From assembly GCF_013055795.1 (NCBI RefSeq), contig NZ_JABETO010000008.1, forward strand, positions 102,344-166,343: a stretch of 64,000 nt of DNA, read 5' to 3'. Below are positions 44,563 to 52,051 of this stretch, piece by piece (the first letter of the stretch is position 1; each line of letters opens with the position of its first letter). Under the pieces are notes generated by a model, which searched no databases, had not been told where the DNA came from, and was given only the letters and a program-made list of their open reading frames with translations. The stretch is from Streptomyces sp. I05A-00742 (GTDB lineage Bacteria > Actinomycetota > Actinomycetes > Streptomycetales > Streptomycetaceae). The position numbers and the translations under genes are program-made.

Positions 44563-45534
44563 GTGTCCGTAACTCCCCCCGCCCTGGACCGTTCGGCGAC
44601 CGTGCTGGTGGCGGGCTCGTCGGGCCTCGTGGGCTCGGCCCTGGTCCGCCGCCTGGAGGCCGAGGGATTCACCTCGGTCGTCGGGATCCACTCCACGGAC
44701 GTGGACCTGACCGACGCCCGTGCGACCCTCGACCATGTCGCGTCGGTCCGGCCCGCCGTGCTGATCGACGCGGCCGCCCGGGTCGGCGGCATCGCCGCCA
44801 ACGCCGCCGAACCCGTGGAGTTCCTCACCGACAACCTCCGGATCCAGACCAACCTGTTCACCGCGGCCCACGCCGCGGACGTGGACCGACTGCTGTTCCT
44901 CGGGTCCTCGTGCATCTACCCGAAGCACAGCCCGCAGCCCATCCCGGAGTCGGCCCTGCTCACCGGGGAACTGGAGGAGACCAACGACGCCTACGCGATC
45001 GCGAAGATCGCGGGGGTGATCGCGGTGCGGTCCTACCGCCGGCAGTACGGCCGCCGGTGGATCTCCGTGATGCCCACCAACGTCTACGGCCCCGGGGACA
45101 CCTTCCACCCGACCCGTTCGCACGTCCTCCCCGCGCTGATCCGGCGGTTCCACGAGGCGGTCACGGCCGGTACCGAGGAGGTCGTCGTCTGGGGCACCGG
45201 CACGCCCCGCCGGGAGTTCATCCACGTCGACGACCTGGCGTCGGCCTGCCTGCACCTGCTGGAGCGCTACGACGACCCGTCGCCGGTCAACGTCGGTGTG
45301 GGCGAGGACCTCACCGTCGCGGAGCTGGTCGCCCTCGTGGCGGAGACGGTCGGGTTCACCGGCCGGATCGTCTGGGACAGGAGCCGGCCCGACGGGACGC
45401 CGCGCAAGCTCCTGGACGTCTCACGGCTGCTCGCCACCGGGTGGAAGCCGAGGATCGGGCTGGCGGAAGGGGTGCGGAGCACGGTCCGCTGGTACGCCGA
45501 GAACGTCAGCCCGCGGAACCCGGACGGCGGATGA
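44563..45534 (+). CDS. fcl: GDP-L-fucose synthase
   Basis: 323 residues, extended SDR epimerase/reductase. It has VLVAGSSGLVGSALVRRLEAEG, the diagnostic FLGSSCIYPKHSPQPIPESA and LEETNDAYAIAKIAG (Tyr/Lys), then NVYGPGDTFHPTRSHVLPALI. It converts GDP-4-keto-6-deoxymannose to GDP-L-fucose using NADPH, directly after Gmd in the pathway. GTG start 9 bp after the acyltransferase stop. It converges on the MaoC gene with a 29-bp overlap of the ends. Confidence 0.93.
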   Translation: MSVTPPALDRSATVLVAGSSGLVGSALVRRLEAEGFTSVVGIHSTDVDLTDARATLDHVASVRPAVLIDAAARVGGIAANAAEPVEFLTDNLRIQTNLFTAAHAADVDRLLFLGSSCIYPKHSPQPIPESALLTGELEETNDAYAIAKIAGVIAVRSYRRQYGRRWISVMPTNVYGPGDTFHPTRSHVLPALIRRFHEAVTAGTEEVVVWGTGTPRREFIHVDDLASACLHLLERYDDPSPVNVGVGEDLTVAELVALVAETVGFTGRIVWDRSRPDGTPRKLLDVSRLLATGWKPRIGLAEGVRSTVRWYAENVSPRNPDGG

Positions 45535-46363
45535 GGCTGCCGCGGTCCAGGACCGTCCTCGGGCCGGAGCGCACCTCGAACAGCGCCGGCCCGGCGCGGT
45601 CCCAGATCCGCACGGTCAGGTCCTGGCCCGGCAGCACGGGCGAGGAGAACCGGGCGGACATCGTCCCGAACCGGGCCGGGTCGCCCTCGCAGAGCGTGTG
45701 CAGCAGCGCCCTCCCGGCGAACCCGAACGTGCACAGTCCGTGCAGCAGGGGGCGGCGGAAGCCGAGCCGCGCGGCGACGGCGGGATCGGAGTGCAGCGGA
45801 TTCCGGTCGCCGCTGAGCGCGTGGAGCAGCGCCTGGTTGGCCGCCGTGCGGTAGTGAACGGTGTGGTCGGGCTCCCCCGGAGGCCGTTCCCACCGCCGCT
45901 CCTCGGCCGGGGCGCCGCCGAAGCCGCCCTCGTGCCTGATGGTCAGTCCGCTGCGGAGACCGGCGAGCGGCCGTCCGGTGCGCGGGTCGGCGCAGGTGGA
46001 GTCGATGACGGCGAGCGCGCTGCGGCCGCGGTCCGTCAGCGCGGTCAGCCGGGAGGTCGTGACCGCGGCGCCCTCGGTGGGGAGCGGGCCGTGCAGGGTC
46101 ACCGACTGCTCGGTGTGCAGCAGTTGCGACGCGTCGAAGTCGCCGAGGGCGGGCCGGTCCCGCGGGGAGACGAGGGTGGTCGCGAACGTCGGCAGCACCG
46201 CGGGCACGGTCCCGCCGGAGTGCCCCGCGGTGAACTCCAGTTCCCGGGCGGGATCCTCGGCTCCCGCGCCGACCCCGAGCGCGTAGAGGGCGGTGTCGGC
46301 GAACGTCCACCGCCGGGTTCCGGCGTCCCAGGACCGCCCTACGAGGTCGTGGTGGAGCGGCAC
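45506..46363 (-). CDS. MaoC-like dehydratase, double hot-dog
   Basis: 285 residues. The N-terminal MaoC-type hot-dog (about 5-130) is followed by a catalytic C-terminal hot-dog (about 150-280). The R-hydratase motif is SGDRNPLHSDPAVAARLGFRRPLLHG, with the Asp and His catalytic pair. It should dehydrate the 3-hydroxyaryl thioester to the alpha-methyl cinnamoyl thioester. It follows the SDR gene by 37 bp on the same strand, so the two share a promoter near 47220. Confidence 0.85.
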   Translation of the reverse strand: MPLHHDLVGRSWDAGTRRWTFADTALYALGVGAGAEDPARELEFTAGHSGGTVPAVLPTFATTLVSPRDRPALGDFDASQLLHTEQSVTLHGPLPTEGAAVTTSRLTALTDRGRSALAVIDSTCADPRTGRPLAGLRSGLTIRHEGGFGGAPAEERRWERPPGEPDHTVHYRTAANQALLHALSGDRNPLHSDPAVAARLGFRRPLLHGLCTFGFAGRALLHTLCEGDPARFGTMSARFSSPVLPGQDLTVRIWDRAGPALFEVRSGPRTVLDRGSLIRRPGSAG

Positions 46364-46400
46364 GGACGAGCCCCTTCCGCGTGCGGTCCCGTCGGCGGGC

Positions 46401-47216
46401 TCAGAACTCGCTGACCCCGGCGTCGACGGCCATGGCGTGCGCCGTGACGTGCCGGGACTGGTCGGAGGCCAGGAACAGCACGGCGTTGGCCACGTCCTCG
46501 ACCGAGATGCCGTCCACCGGCTGCATGTTCACCAGCATGCCGCGCAGCCGCGGGTCGGCCATGCTCGCCTTCGCGACCTGGGCGAGCATCGCGCGGCTGC
46601 CCATGGCGGTGTCGACGCCGGTGGGGTGCACGCTGTTCACCCGGATGCCGAACCGCGCGAGTTCGGCGGCGAAGGCCTTCGCCATCCCGCGCACCGCGAA
46701 CTTGCTGGTGGTGTAGGGGACCATGAACGGCTGCGCCTTCAGGCCCGCCGAGGAGCTCATCAGCACGATGGAGCCGCCGCCGGCCGCCACCAGGTGCGGC
46801 GCGGTCGCCATCACGGTGTTCCAGGTGCCGCGCACATTGATGTCCATCGTGTCCCGGAAGATCTCCTCGGTGACCCGGTCCCAGGCGCAGGGGATGCAGA
46901 TGCCCGCGTTGGCCACGACGGCGTCCAGGCGCCCCAGGGTCTCCACGGCCCCGTCGACCGCGTCCCGGAGACCGGTGAGGTCCCGGACGTCGGCCACCAG
47001 CGGGACGACCCGCCGGCCGGTCCCGCCGGCCAGGGCGACGGTCGCGTCGAGGTCGGTCGGCGCCGGCGAGGCGTAGGCCACGCCGGGCAGCGTCCCGCAC
47101 AGGTCGACGGCGATCACGTCGGCGCCCTCGCCGGCCATCCGCACGACGTGCTCGCGGCCCTGCCCCCGGGCCGCGCCGGTCACCAGCACGACCTTGCCGG
47201 CCATCAGTCCGCTCAC
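46401..47216 (-). CDS. Mycofactocin-coupled-type SDR, probable fucofuranose oxidase
   Basis: 271 residues. GKVVLVTGAARGQGREHVVRM and VDLCGTLPGVAYASP followed by DLDATVAL are the pattern of mycofactocin-coupled SDRs, which hold NAD tightly. Active-site Ser is in IVLMSSSAGLKAQ, and Tyr/Lys in YTTSKFAVRG. In hygromycin A the last sugar step is oxidation of a fucofuranose hydroxyl to a ketone, which this enzyme would perform. No mycofactocin genes are nearby. The GTG at 47216 has GGGGAGAGG nine bases upstream; a longer open frame starts at 47297. Confidence 0.82.
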   Translation of the reverse strand: MSGLMAGKVVLVTGAARGQGREHVVRMAGEGADVIAVDLCGTLPGVAYASPAPTDLDATVALAGGTGRRVVPLVADVRDLTGLRDAVDGAVETLGRLDAVVANAGICIPCAWDRVTEEIFRDTMDINVRGTWNTVMATAPHLVAAGGGSIVLMSSSAGLKAQPFMVPYTTSKFAVRGMAKAFAAELARFGIRVNSVHPTGVDTAMGSRAMLAQVAKASMADPRLRGMLVNMQPVDGISVEDVANAVLFLASDQSRHVTAHAMAVDAGVSEF

Positions 47217-47462
47217 CGTGCACGTCCTCTCCCCTGAAGGGCCCACATGGCGGTGCGATACCCGGACAACGGTAGCGAAGTGCCCTGCTTCGTCCACCCG
47301 CTTCGGGGGCCCGCTACCCGATCGGGTACGGACCGCGCCCGTCTCTCGAACTCGCTTTTGCGTCGGCCGAGTTCCTGGGAGCCTGTACCAGGGACCGCCG
47401 AACGCCCGGCCAACCGCTCGCCCTGATGTGCGACAACGGGTCGTGCGGCGCTCTTCTGTGCC

Positions 47463-49880
47463 ATGCTCAGGGACGTGACGAGCGAGTCTGTCCAGGACGC
47501 GGAGTCCGGCGTCGTGCCCGACGTCGTCGCACTGGCGAAGGTGGTGGCCAAACTACGGGCGGAGAACGAGCGGCTGGAGCACCTGGCCTCCACGACCGCC
47601 GTACTGGAGCGTGCCAAGGGCGTCGTGATGGCCCGGTCCGGCTGCTCCACGACGGCGGCGTACGAGGAACTGACGCGACGCGCGCGGGACAGCGGCCGCA
47701 CCTTGACCGAGGAGTGCTGGATCGCCCTGGGCGACCTGCCGCGGGGCCGTGCCGTTCCCACCGCCCGGAAGGCCCTCGACGGGGACGGGACACGGTGCAC
47801 CCGCGGTACGGCGCCGGACGCCGGTCGCGGGACGCGGACCGGCGAGGATGTCCTGGGCGGACTCGGCCGGGCCCTCGCCGGGGTGACCAGCCTGCGAGAG
47901 CTGGCCGAACGGCTGTTGGACCACCTGGCGGGGCCACCCGTGGCCGCCGACGCCGTGATGATCTTCCTGCGCACCGCCGACGGCGCTCTGGAGCTCGGCG
48001 GCCACGCCGGCACCGGGGCCACCGTCGCGGCCCAGTGGGCGTTCGTACCACCCGTGGGTGGCATCGCCGCGCTGGACGTCGTCCGCACGGGTGAAGCCGT
48101 CTGGCTGGAGGATCCGGAGCGGGACGCCCGGCGCTACCACCTTATCGGGGAGCCGGCGCGGCGGTGGCCCACCCGGGCCTGGCTCCCCGTGATCACCGGT
48201 GGCACGGTCACCGCGGCCCTCGGCGTCCTGCGCGCGGTGGACGCCCCCTTCGACCCGGCCGTGCGCGAACTGCTGCGGGCGGTGGCACGGCTGTGCGCCG
48301 GCGGTATGCGCATGTGCGACGCGCCGCCCGCACGGCCCCTCGCACGCCAGGCCGATCTCGTGCAGGCGGTCTTCGACGCCCTCCCGGGATCGGCCGCCCT
48401 GCTCACCCCGCTCCGGTCGCCGGCGGGCGAGGTCGAGGACTTCCGCATCGACGCCGCCGCCCCCGGCTCCGTGGACGTCGCCGGCCGGCGGGCCCACCAG
48501 CTGGTGGGCCTGCGGGTCCTGGAGTGCTACCCCACCATGGCCAGTGCCACCGCGTGGCGCGGCTACCTGGAGACGCTGAGGACCGGACGGCCGTACGAGA
48601 GCGAGCCGTTCTCCTACGAGGAGGTCGTCGCCGGTGTCCGGCACCGGTCCGTCTTCTCCGTGCGGGCGGCGAAGCTGGGCGACTCCCTCGTGGTCACCTG
48701 GATCAGCCACGACACCACCGCCCGGCAGCGGGACCTGCTGAGCGACCTCCAGCGGCTCGGCGACCTCGGCTGGACGGACTGGAACCTCGCCACGGACACC
48801 GTCACCTGGTCGCCGCAGGTCCACGACATCCTCGACCGCGACCGGACCCTGGGCCCGATGACCCTGGAGGAGCTCCAGCGCCATCTGCTGCCCGAGGACC
48901 TCCCGTCCTACGCCCGGGCCGTCCGGTCGCTGCTGGACGACGGAACCCCCCTGGACCACCCGTTCCGGATCACGACGACGAGGGGCGTCAAGCACCTGCG
49001 GGTCGTCGCCGAGGCGGTTCCCGACGCCCAGGGCACGCCCGTCGAGGTGCACGGCGTCATCCAGGACCTGACCGCCCGGCGCCGCGCCGAACTGGCCCTG
49101 CGGGAGTCCCAGCAGGCCGTCATGGACCAGCGCGACGTGCTCCAGGCCGAACGCCTGGTCGCCGCACGCCTCCAGCACGCGCTGCTGCCGCTGCCCGGCC
49201 AGTCGCTGATCCTCGCCGACCTGCGCGTCGACGTCGCCTACCTGCCCTCGCACGACGACCTCAGCGTGGGCGGCGACTGGTACAGCGCCGTCGAGATGCC
49301 CGACGGCTGCGTCCTGTTCGCCGTCGGCGACGTGGCCGGGCACGGCATCGACGCGGTGGCCACCATGGCCCAGCTGCGCTTCACGGCCAAGGGCATGGTC
49401 TTCACCGGCTCGTCGCTGACCGGCGCGCTGCAGCGGCTCAACACGCTGCTCCTGCACACCCCCGACGGACACGGCACGGCCACCATGGTCCTCGGCCGGT
49501 ACGACCCGACCGAGCGCTGCCTGACCTGGGCGCAGGCCGGTCATATGCCGCCCCTGCTGGTACGGCGGGGCAAGCCGGAGTACCTCACCCCGCCCGAGGG
49601 CATCCTCCTCGGCGCGACCCTGCGGCCCTCCTACCGCGAGGCCACGTGCCGGATCGAGCCCGGCGACCATCTGCTGCTGTACACCGACGGGCTGGTCGAG
49701 CGGCCCGGGGAACACCTCGACGACGGCCTCGACCGGCTCACCGACACCGTCAGGGCCACCTACGCCGCCGGCGGCACGGGCGCCCGCGACGCGCTGCTCG
49801 CCCGCCTGCTCCCGGACGAGCAGCGTGACGACGTCTGCCTCCTGGACATCCACCTGCCGCCGGATTCCGCGCAGGCATAG
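47463..49880 (+). CDS. ANTAR-GAF-PAS-SpoIIE phosphatase
   Basis: 805 residues. Order: an ANTAR-like RNA-binding helical region (about 25-95: LEHLASTTAVLERAKGVVMA, ARSGCSTTAAYEELTRRARD), a GAF domain (about 120-285), a PAS domain (about 300-420), a second PAS (about 425-545, WTDWNLATDTVTWSPQVHDI), and a PP2C/SpoIIE phosphatase (about 580-800) with SVGGDWYSAVEMPDG, AVGDVAGHGIDAVATMAQLRF and LLLYTDGLVERPG. The metal Asp residues are intact. It likely dephosphorylates an anti-sigma-antagonist in a stress or development pathway. ATG at 47463; no obvious operon partner. Confidence 0.88.
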   Translation: MLRDVTSESVQDAESGVVPDVVALAKVVAKLRAENERLEHLASTTAVLERAKGVVMARSGCSTTAAYEELTRRARDSGRTLTEECWIALGDLPRGRAVPTARKALDGDGTRCTRGTAPDAGRGTRTGEDVLGGLGRALAGVTSLRELAERLLDHLAGPPVAADAVMIFLRTADGALELGGHAGTGATVAAQWAFVPPVGGIAALDVVRTGEAVWLEDPERDARRYHLIGEPARRWPTRAWLPVITGGTVTAALGVLRAVDAPFDPAVRELLRAVARLCAGGMRMCDAPPARPLARQADLVQAVFDALPGSAALLTPLRSPAGEVEDFRIDAAAPGSVDVAGRRAHQLVGLRVLECYPTMASATAWRGYLETLRTGRPYESEPFSYEEVVAGVRHRSVFSVRAAKLGDSLVVTWISHDTTARQRDLLSDLQRLGDLGWTDWNLATDTVTWSPQVHDILDRDRTLGPMTLEELQRHLLPEDLPSYARAVRSLLDDGTPLDHPFRITTTRGVKHLRVVAEAVPDAQGTPVEVHGVIQDLTARRRAELALRESQQAVMDQRDVLQAERLVAARLQHALLPLPGQSLILADLRVDVAYLPSHDDLSVGGDWYSAVEMPDGCVLFAVGDVAGHGIDAVATMAQLRFTAKGMVFTGSSLTGALQRLNTLLLHTPDGHGTATMVLGRYDPTERCLTWAQAGHMPPLLVRRGKPEYLTPPEGILLGATLRPSYREATCRIEPGDHLLLYTDGLVERPGEHLDDGLDRLTDTVRATYAAGGTGARDALLARLLPDEQRDDVCLLDIHLPPDSAQA

Positions 49881-49946
49881 GGGATTTCCGGCCGACTCAC
49901 CGTCGTGCCACGTCACCCTGATCGGTCCATCCGGTAGCCCTCTCTG

Positions 49947-49993
49947 TTCCGGCCCAACTGAGTGCATGAGGCAATCAGTTCCGGACAACTGAG
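49947..49993. promoter_or_regulatory. Paired direct and inverted repeats upstream of the papain-inhibitor gene
   Basis: TTCCGGCCCAACTGAG (49947) is repeated 32 bp later as TTCCGGACAACTGAG (49979). Inside the pair, AACTGA and TCAGTT form a 6-bp inverted repeat with 13 bases between. The 32-bp spacing is three helical turns. This is a good operator candidate 130 bp before the start. Confidence 0.5.
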
Positions 49994-50124
49994 GCCGACG
50001 GGGGTTGCGGGGATATCGGGGGCCATGAAATCCATGGGTCCCGGAGCCCGGAAGCGGATTCGGCAACTGCCTTTTCCCCATGGCTCCGTCCGTCGAATTT
50101 CCCCTGCCCACTCCAGGAGACGTC

Positions 50125-50547
50125 GTGCGTCAATCAAGGCGTGTGAGATTCGCCGCGTGCGCTCTGGTCGCCGCCGCCACGGGCATTGCCCTCGGTGCGG
50201 GACCGGCGTCCGCCGACATCCCGATCGGCCAGAAGATGACCGGCAAGATGACCTACTACACGGACAAGGGTTACGGGGCCTGCGGAACGCAGATAGACGC
50301 GGCCTCGCAGGACCTGGTCGCGATACCGGCCGCGTGGTGGACCTCCCCCAACCCCAACAACGACCCGCTCTGCAAGGGAGTTTCGGTGGAGGTGAGCTAC
50401 AACGGCAAGACCATAAGGGTGCCGGTCAGGGACAAGTGTCCGTCCTGCGACCGGACCCACCTCGACCTCAGCCAGACGGCCTTCCGGAAACTCGCGAACC
50501 TCGACCGCGGCGTGGTCAACGGCATCACCTGGAAGTTCGTCCGCTGA
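50125..50547 (+). CDS. Secreted papain inhibitor (SPI-like, RlpA/barwin fold)
   Basis: 140 residues. A twin-Arg-free signal peptide (VRQSRRVRFAACALVAAATG ... ASA) cleaves before DIPIGQKMTGKMTYY. The mature part of about 110 residues closely matches the Streptomyces papain inhibitor SPI: YYTDKGYGACGT, DLVAIPAAWWTSPNPNNDPLC, RVPVRDKCPSCDRTHLDLSQ and GVVNGITWKFVR. Four Cys form two bridges. It is a double-psi beta-barrel that inhibits cysteine and some serine proteases and, in S. mobaraensis, is a transglutaminase substrate. GTG start with AGGAG five bases upstream. Confidence 0.9.
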   Translation: MRQSRRVRFAACALVAAATGIALGAGPASADIPIGQKMTGKMTYYTDKGYGACGTQIDAASQDLVAIPAAWWTSPNPNNDPLCKGVSVEVSYNGKTIRVPVRDKCPSCDRTHLDLSQTAFRKLANLDRGVVNGITWKFVR

Positions 50548-50622
50548 TTTCGCCCGACGGCGGCGTGGTACGTCCCCGGGCGCCGCGTCACGCCGTCGCC
50601 GGCGTCGTGACGACTGAGACGG

Positions 50623-51708
50623 CTACGCCAGGAGCAGCGCCCGGTCCCACTCCGGTTCGGCCTCCGTGGCGGCGCCCAGCACCGCGAGCACCACCCCTGC
50701 CGCGCCGTCGAGGAACCCGGGGCCGCCGCCGGCCGGGAACGGCGCGGTCGCGAGGCGGCGTGCGAGGGAGCCGAGTTCGGGGTCGCCGGTGTCGTGGGCG
50801 AACCGCGCCGTGATGTGGAGCAGGCCCGCCACACCGTGGCAGAGGCCGGGGTCGCCGTCGACGCGCCGCTCCCCGGGAGGCCGTCGGTGGACGGCCTTCA
50901 GCGCCCGGACCGCGAGGTCGCACAGCGCGTCGTCGTCGAGCGCCACCCCCGCGAGCCACAGCGCCCGGGCCGTCCCCGGGCTCCCCCGGCACCATGAACC
51001 GCGGGCAGGACGCCCGGTGGTGACGCCGGGCCAGTTGGGCCCCCAGGCGTCGTCGGCGCGGCGGGCGGTCAGCGCCCCGGCCAGCCGGCCGACGGCCTCC
51101 CGCTGCCCGGGGACAGTGATGCCCTTGCCGAGGGCCAGGGACAGGAGGGCGAGGGGACCGGCGATCCCGTGCGCCATCCCGGGGTCGGGGCCCTCATGGA
51201 TCCGTGCCCGGGTCAGGGCGGTGAGCACGTCCCGCAACGCGGTCGCCGACGCCGGCTCGTGGCTCCGGCGGAGGAGGTACGCCCCCGCTCCCGTCAGGCC
51301 GGAGACGACGTCGACGGCGCGCGGGGACGGCGGGCCGTCGCCCGCCTGCCGCGCCCGGGCGGTCGCCTCCGTGACGACGCGGTCGTGCAGCGCCGGTTCG
51401 TCGCGGTTCATGGACCGGGCGGCGAAGGCGAGCCCCGCCACCCCGCCGAAGAGCCCGGGCGGGGCGCCGAGCCGCTCGTACCCCCTGACCGCCGCGGCCA
51501 GGTAGCTCTCGGCGAGGGTTCCCCAGCCCCGTCCGGGGAGACCGCGGTCCAGCCAGTGGAACGCCAGGGCCAGGCCCGCGCCGCCGTCGGCGAGGTCGGG
51601 GCGGACGCTGTGGGGCACGCGGTGGGGCCGCGCGGCGGAGGTGACGGAGGCGAGGGCGGTGGCGGCGTCGCGGGCGGACAGGACGGCGGTCCAGTTCCCG
51701 TCGGTCAT
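50623..51708 (-). CDS. lanC: Lanthipeptide cyclase LanC
   Basis: 361 residues of the alpha/alpha-barrel LanC fold. Zinc ligands are present: Cys 240 in GSWCRGSPG and Cys 290/His 291 in GLCHGVAG. Other repeats of the barrel are DGGAGLALAFHWL, GLFGGVAGLAFA, VSGLTGAGAYLL and MAHGIAGPLALL. It closes thioether rings by adding Cys to dehydrated Ser/Thr. A free LanC next to LanL is unusual, because LanL has its own cyclase domain. GGAGG lies six bases before the ATG. Confidence 0.88.
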   Translation of the reverse strand: MTDGNWTAVLSARDAATALASVTSAARPHRVPHSVRPDLADGGAGLALAFHWLDRGLPGRGWGTLAESYLAAAVRGYERLGAPPGLFGGVAGLAFAARSMNRDEPALHDRVVTEATARARQAGDGPPSPRAVDVVSGLTGAGAYLLRRSHEPASATALRDVLTALTRARIHEGPDPGMAHGIAGPLALLSLALGKGITVPGQREAVGRLAGALTARRADDAWGPNWPGVTTGRPARGSWCRGSPGTARALWLAGVALDDDALCDLAVRALKAVHRRPPGERRVDGDPGLCHGVAGLLHITARFAHDTGDPELGSLARRLATAPFPAGGGPGFLDGAAGVVLAVLGAATEAEPEWDRALLLA

Positions 51709-51796
51709 GTAAGGCCTCCGTCCGTGGCGCGGCGGTGCGGTACGGGTTCCGCGCGGCGGCGCCGGTCCGGCCGGCCGCGCGGAACCGGGCCGGGGC

Positions 51797-51925
51797 CTAC
51801 GGCGGACAGCGCGGCGGGTCCGTGCACTGACCACTTGTGTTGTCGGTGTCACAGCACATGACCGGATCCAGCGCCTGCTCGTCCGTCTCGGGCAGTTCCT
51901 GGAGTTCCAGAACGGCGTCCTCCAT
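51797..51925 (-). CDS. lanA1: Lanthipeptide precursor peptide LanA1
   Basis: 42-residue open frame with a perfect GGAGGTGAG site five bases before its ATG. The N-terminal leader has LELQELPETD at residues 6-15; LPETD is the leader motif I recall from class IV precursors such as venezuelin. The C-terminal core (about 23-42) has Cys at 24, 25, 34 and 40, and dehydratable Thr 27, Thr 30, Ser 31 and Thr 35, ending in Pro-Pro. This is the expected layout for a modified peptide. It lies between lanL and lanC on the same strand. Confidence 0.87.
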   Translation of the reverse strand: MEDAVLELQELPETDEQALDPVMCCDTDNTSGQCTDPPRCPP

Positions 51926-51967
51926 GTTTCTCACCTCCCTCCCGCGGGGCTTGTGTCCGTCGTCAGA

Positions 51968-52051
51968 TCACTCCTGGCAGTGCATGGCGGGCTCCGGCCG
52001 GTGGTCATCCGTCTCCGGCGGTTCCCGCAGCGGCCGGACCATCTCCTCCAC
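51968..52051 (-). CDS. lanA2: Second lanthipeptide precursor-like peptide, core truncated
   Basis: 27-residue frame starting GTG at 52051 with GGAGGAGGGG seven bases upstream. Its residues align one to one with LanA1: VEE then V..L.E.PETD, a Pro, and M-x-C, where LanA1 has MED, V.EL.ELPETD, Pro and MCC. It stops four residues after the Met, leaving only one Cys and no Ser/Thr in the core. It overlaps the last 47 bases of lanL. It looks like a duplicated precursor that lost its core, or a regulatory leader peptide. Confidence 0.65.
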   Translation of the reverse strand: MEEMVRPLREPPETDDHRPEPAMHCQE

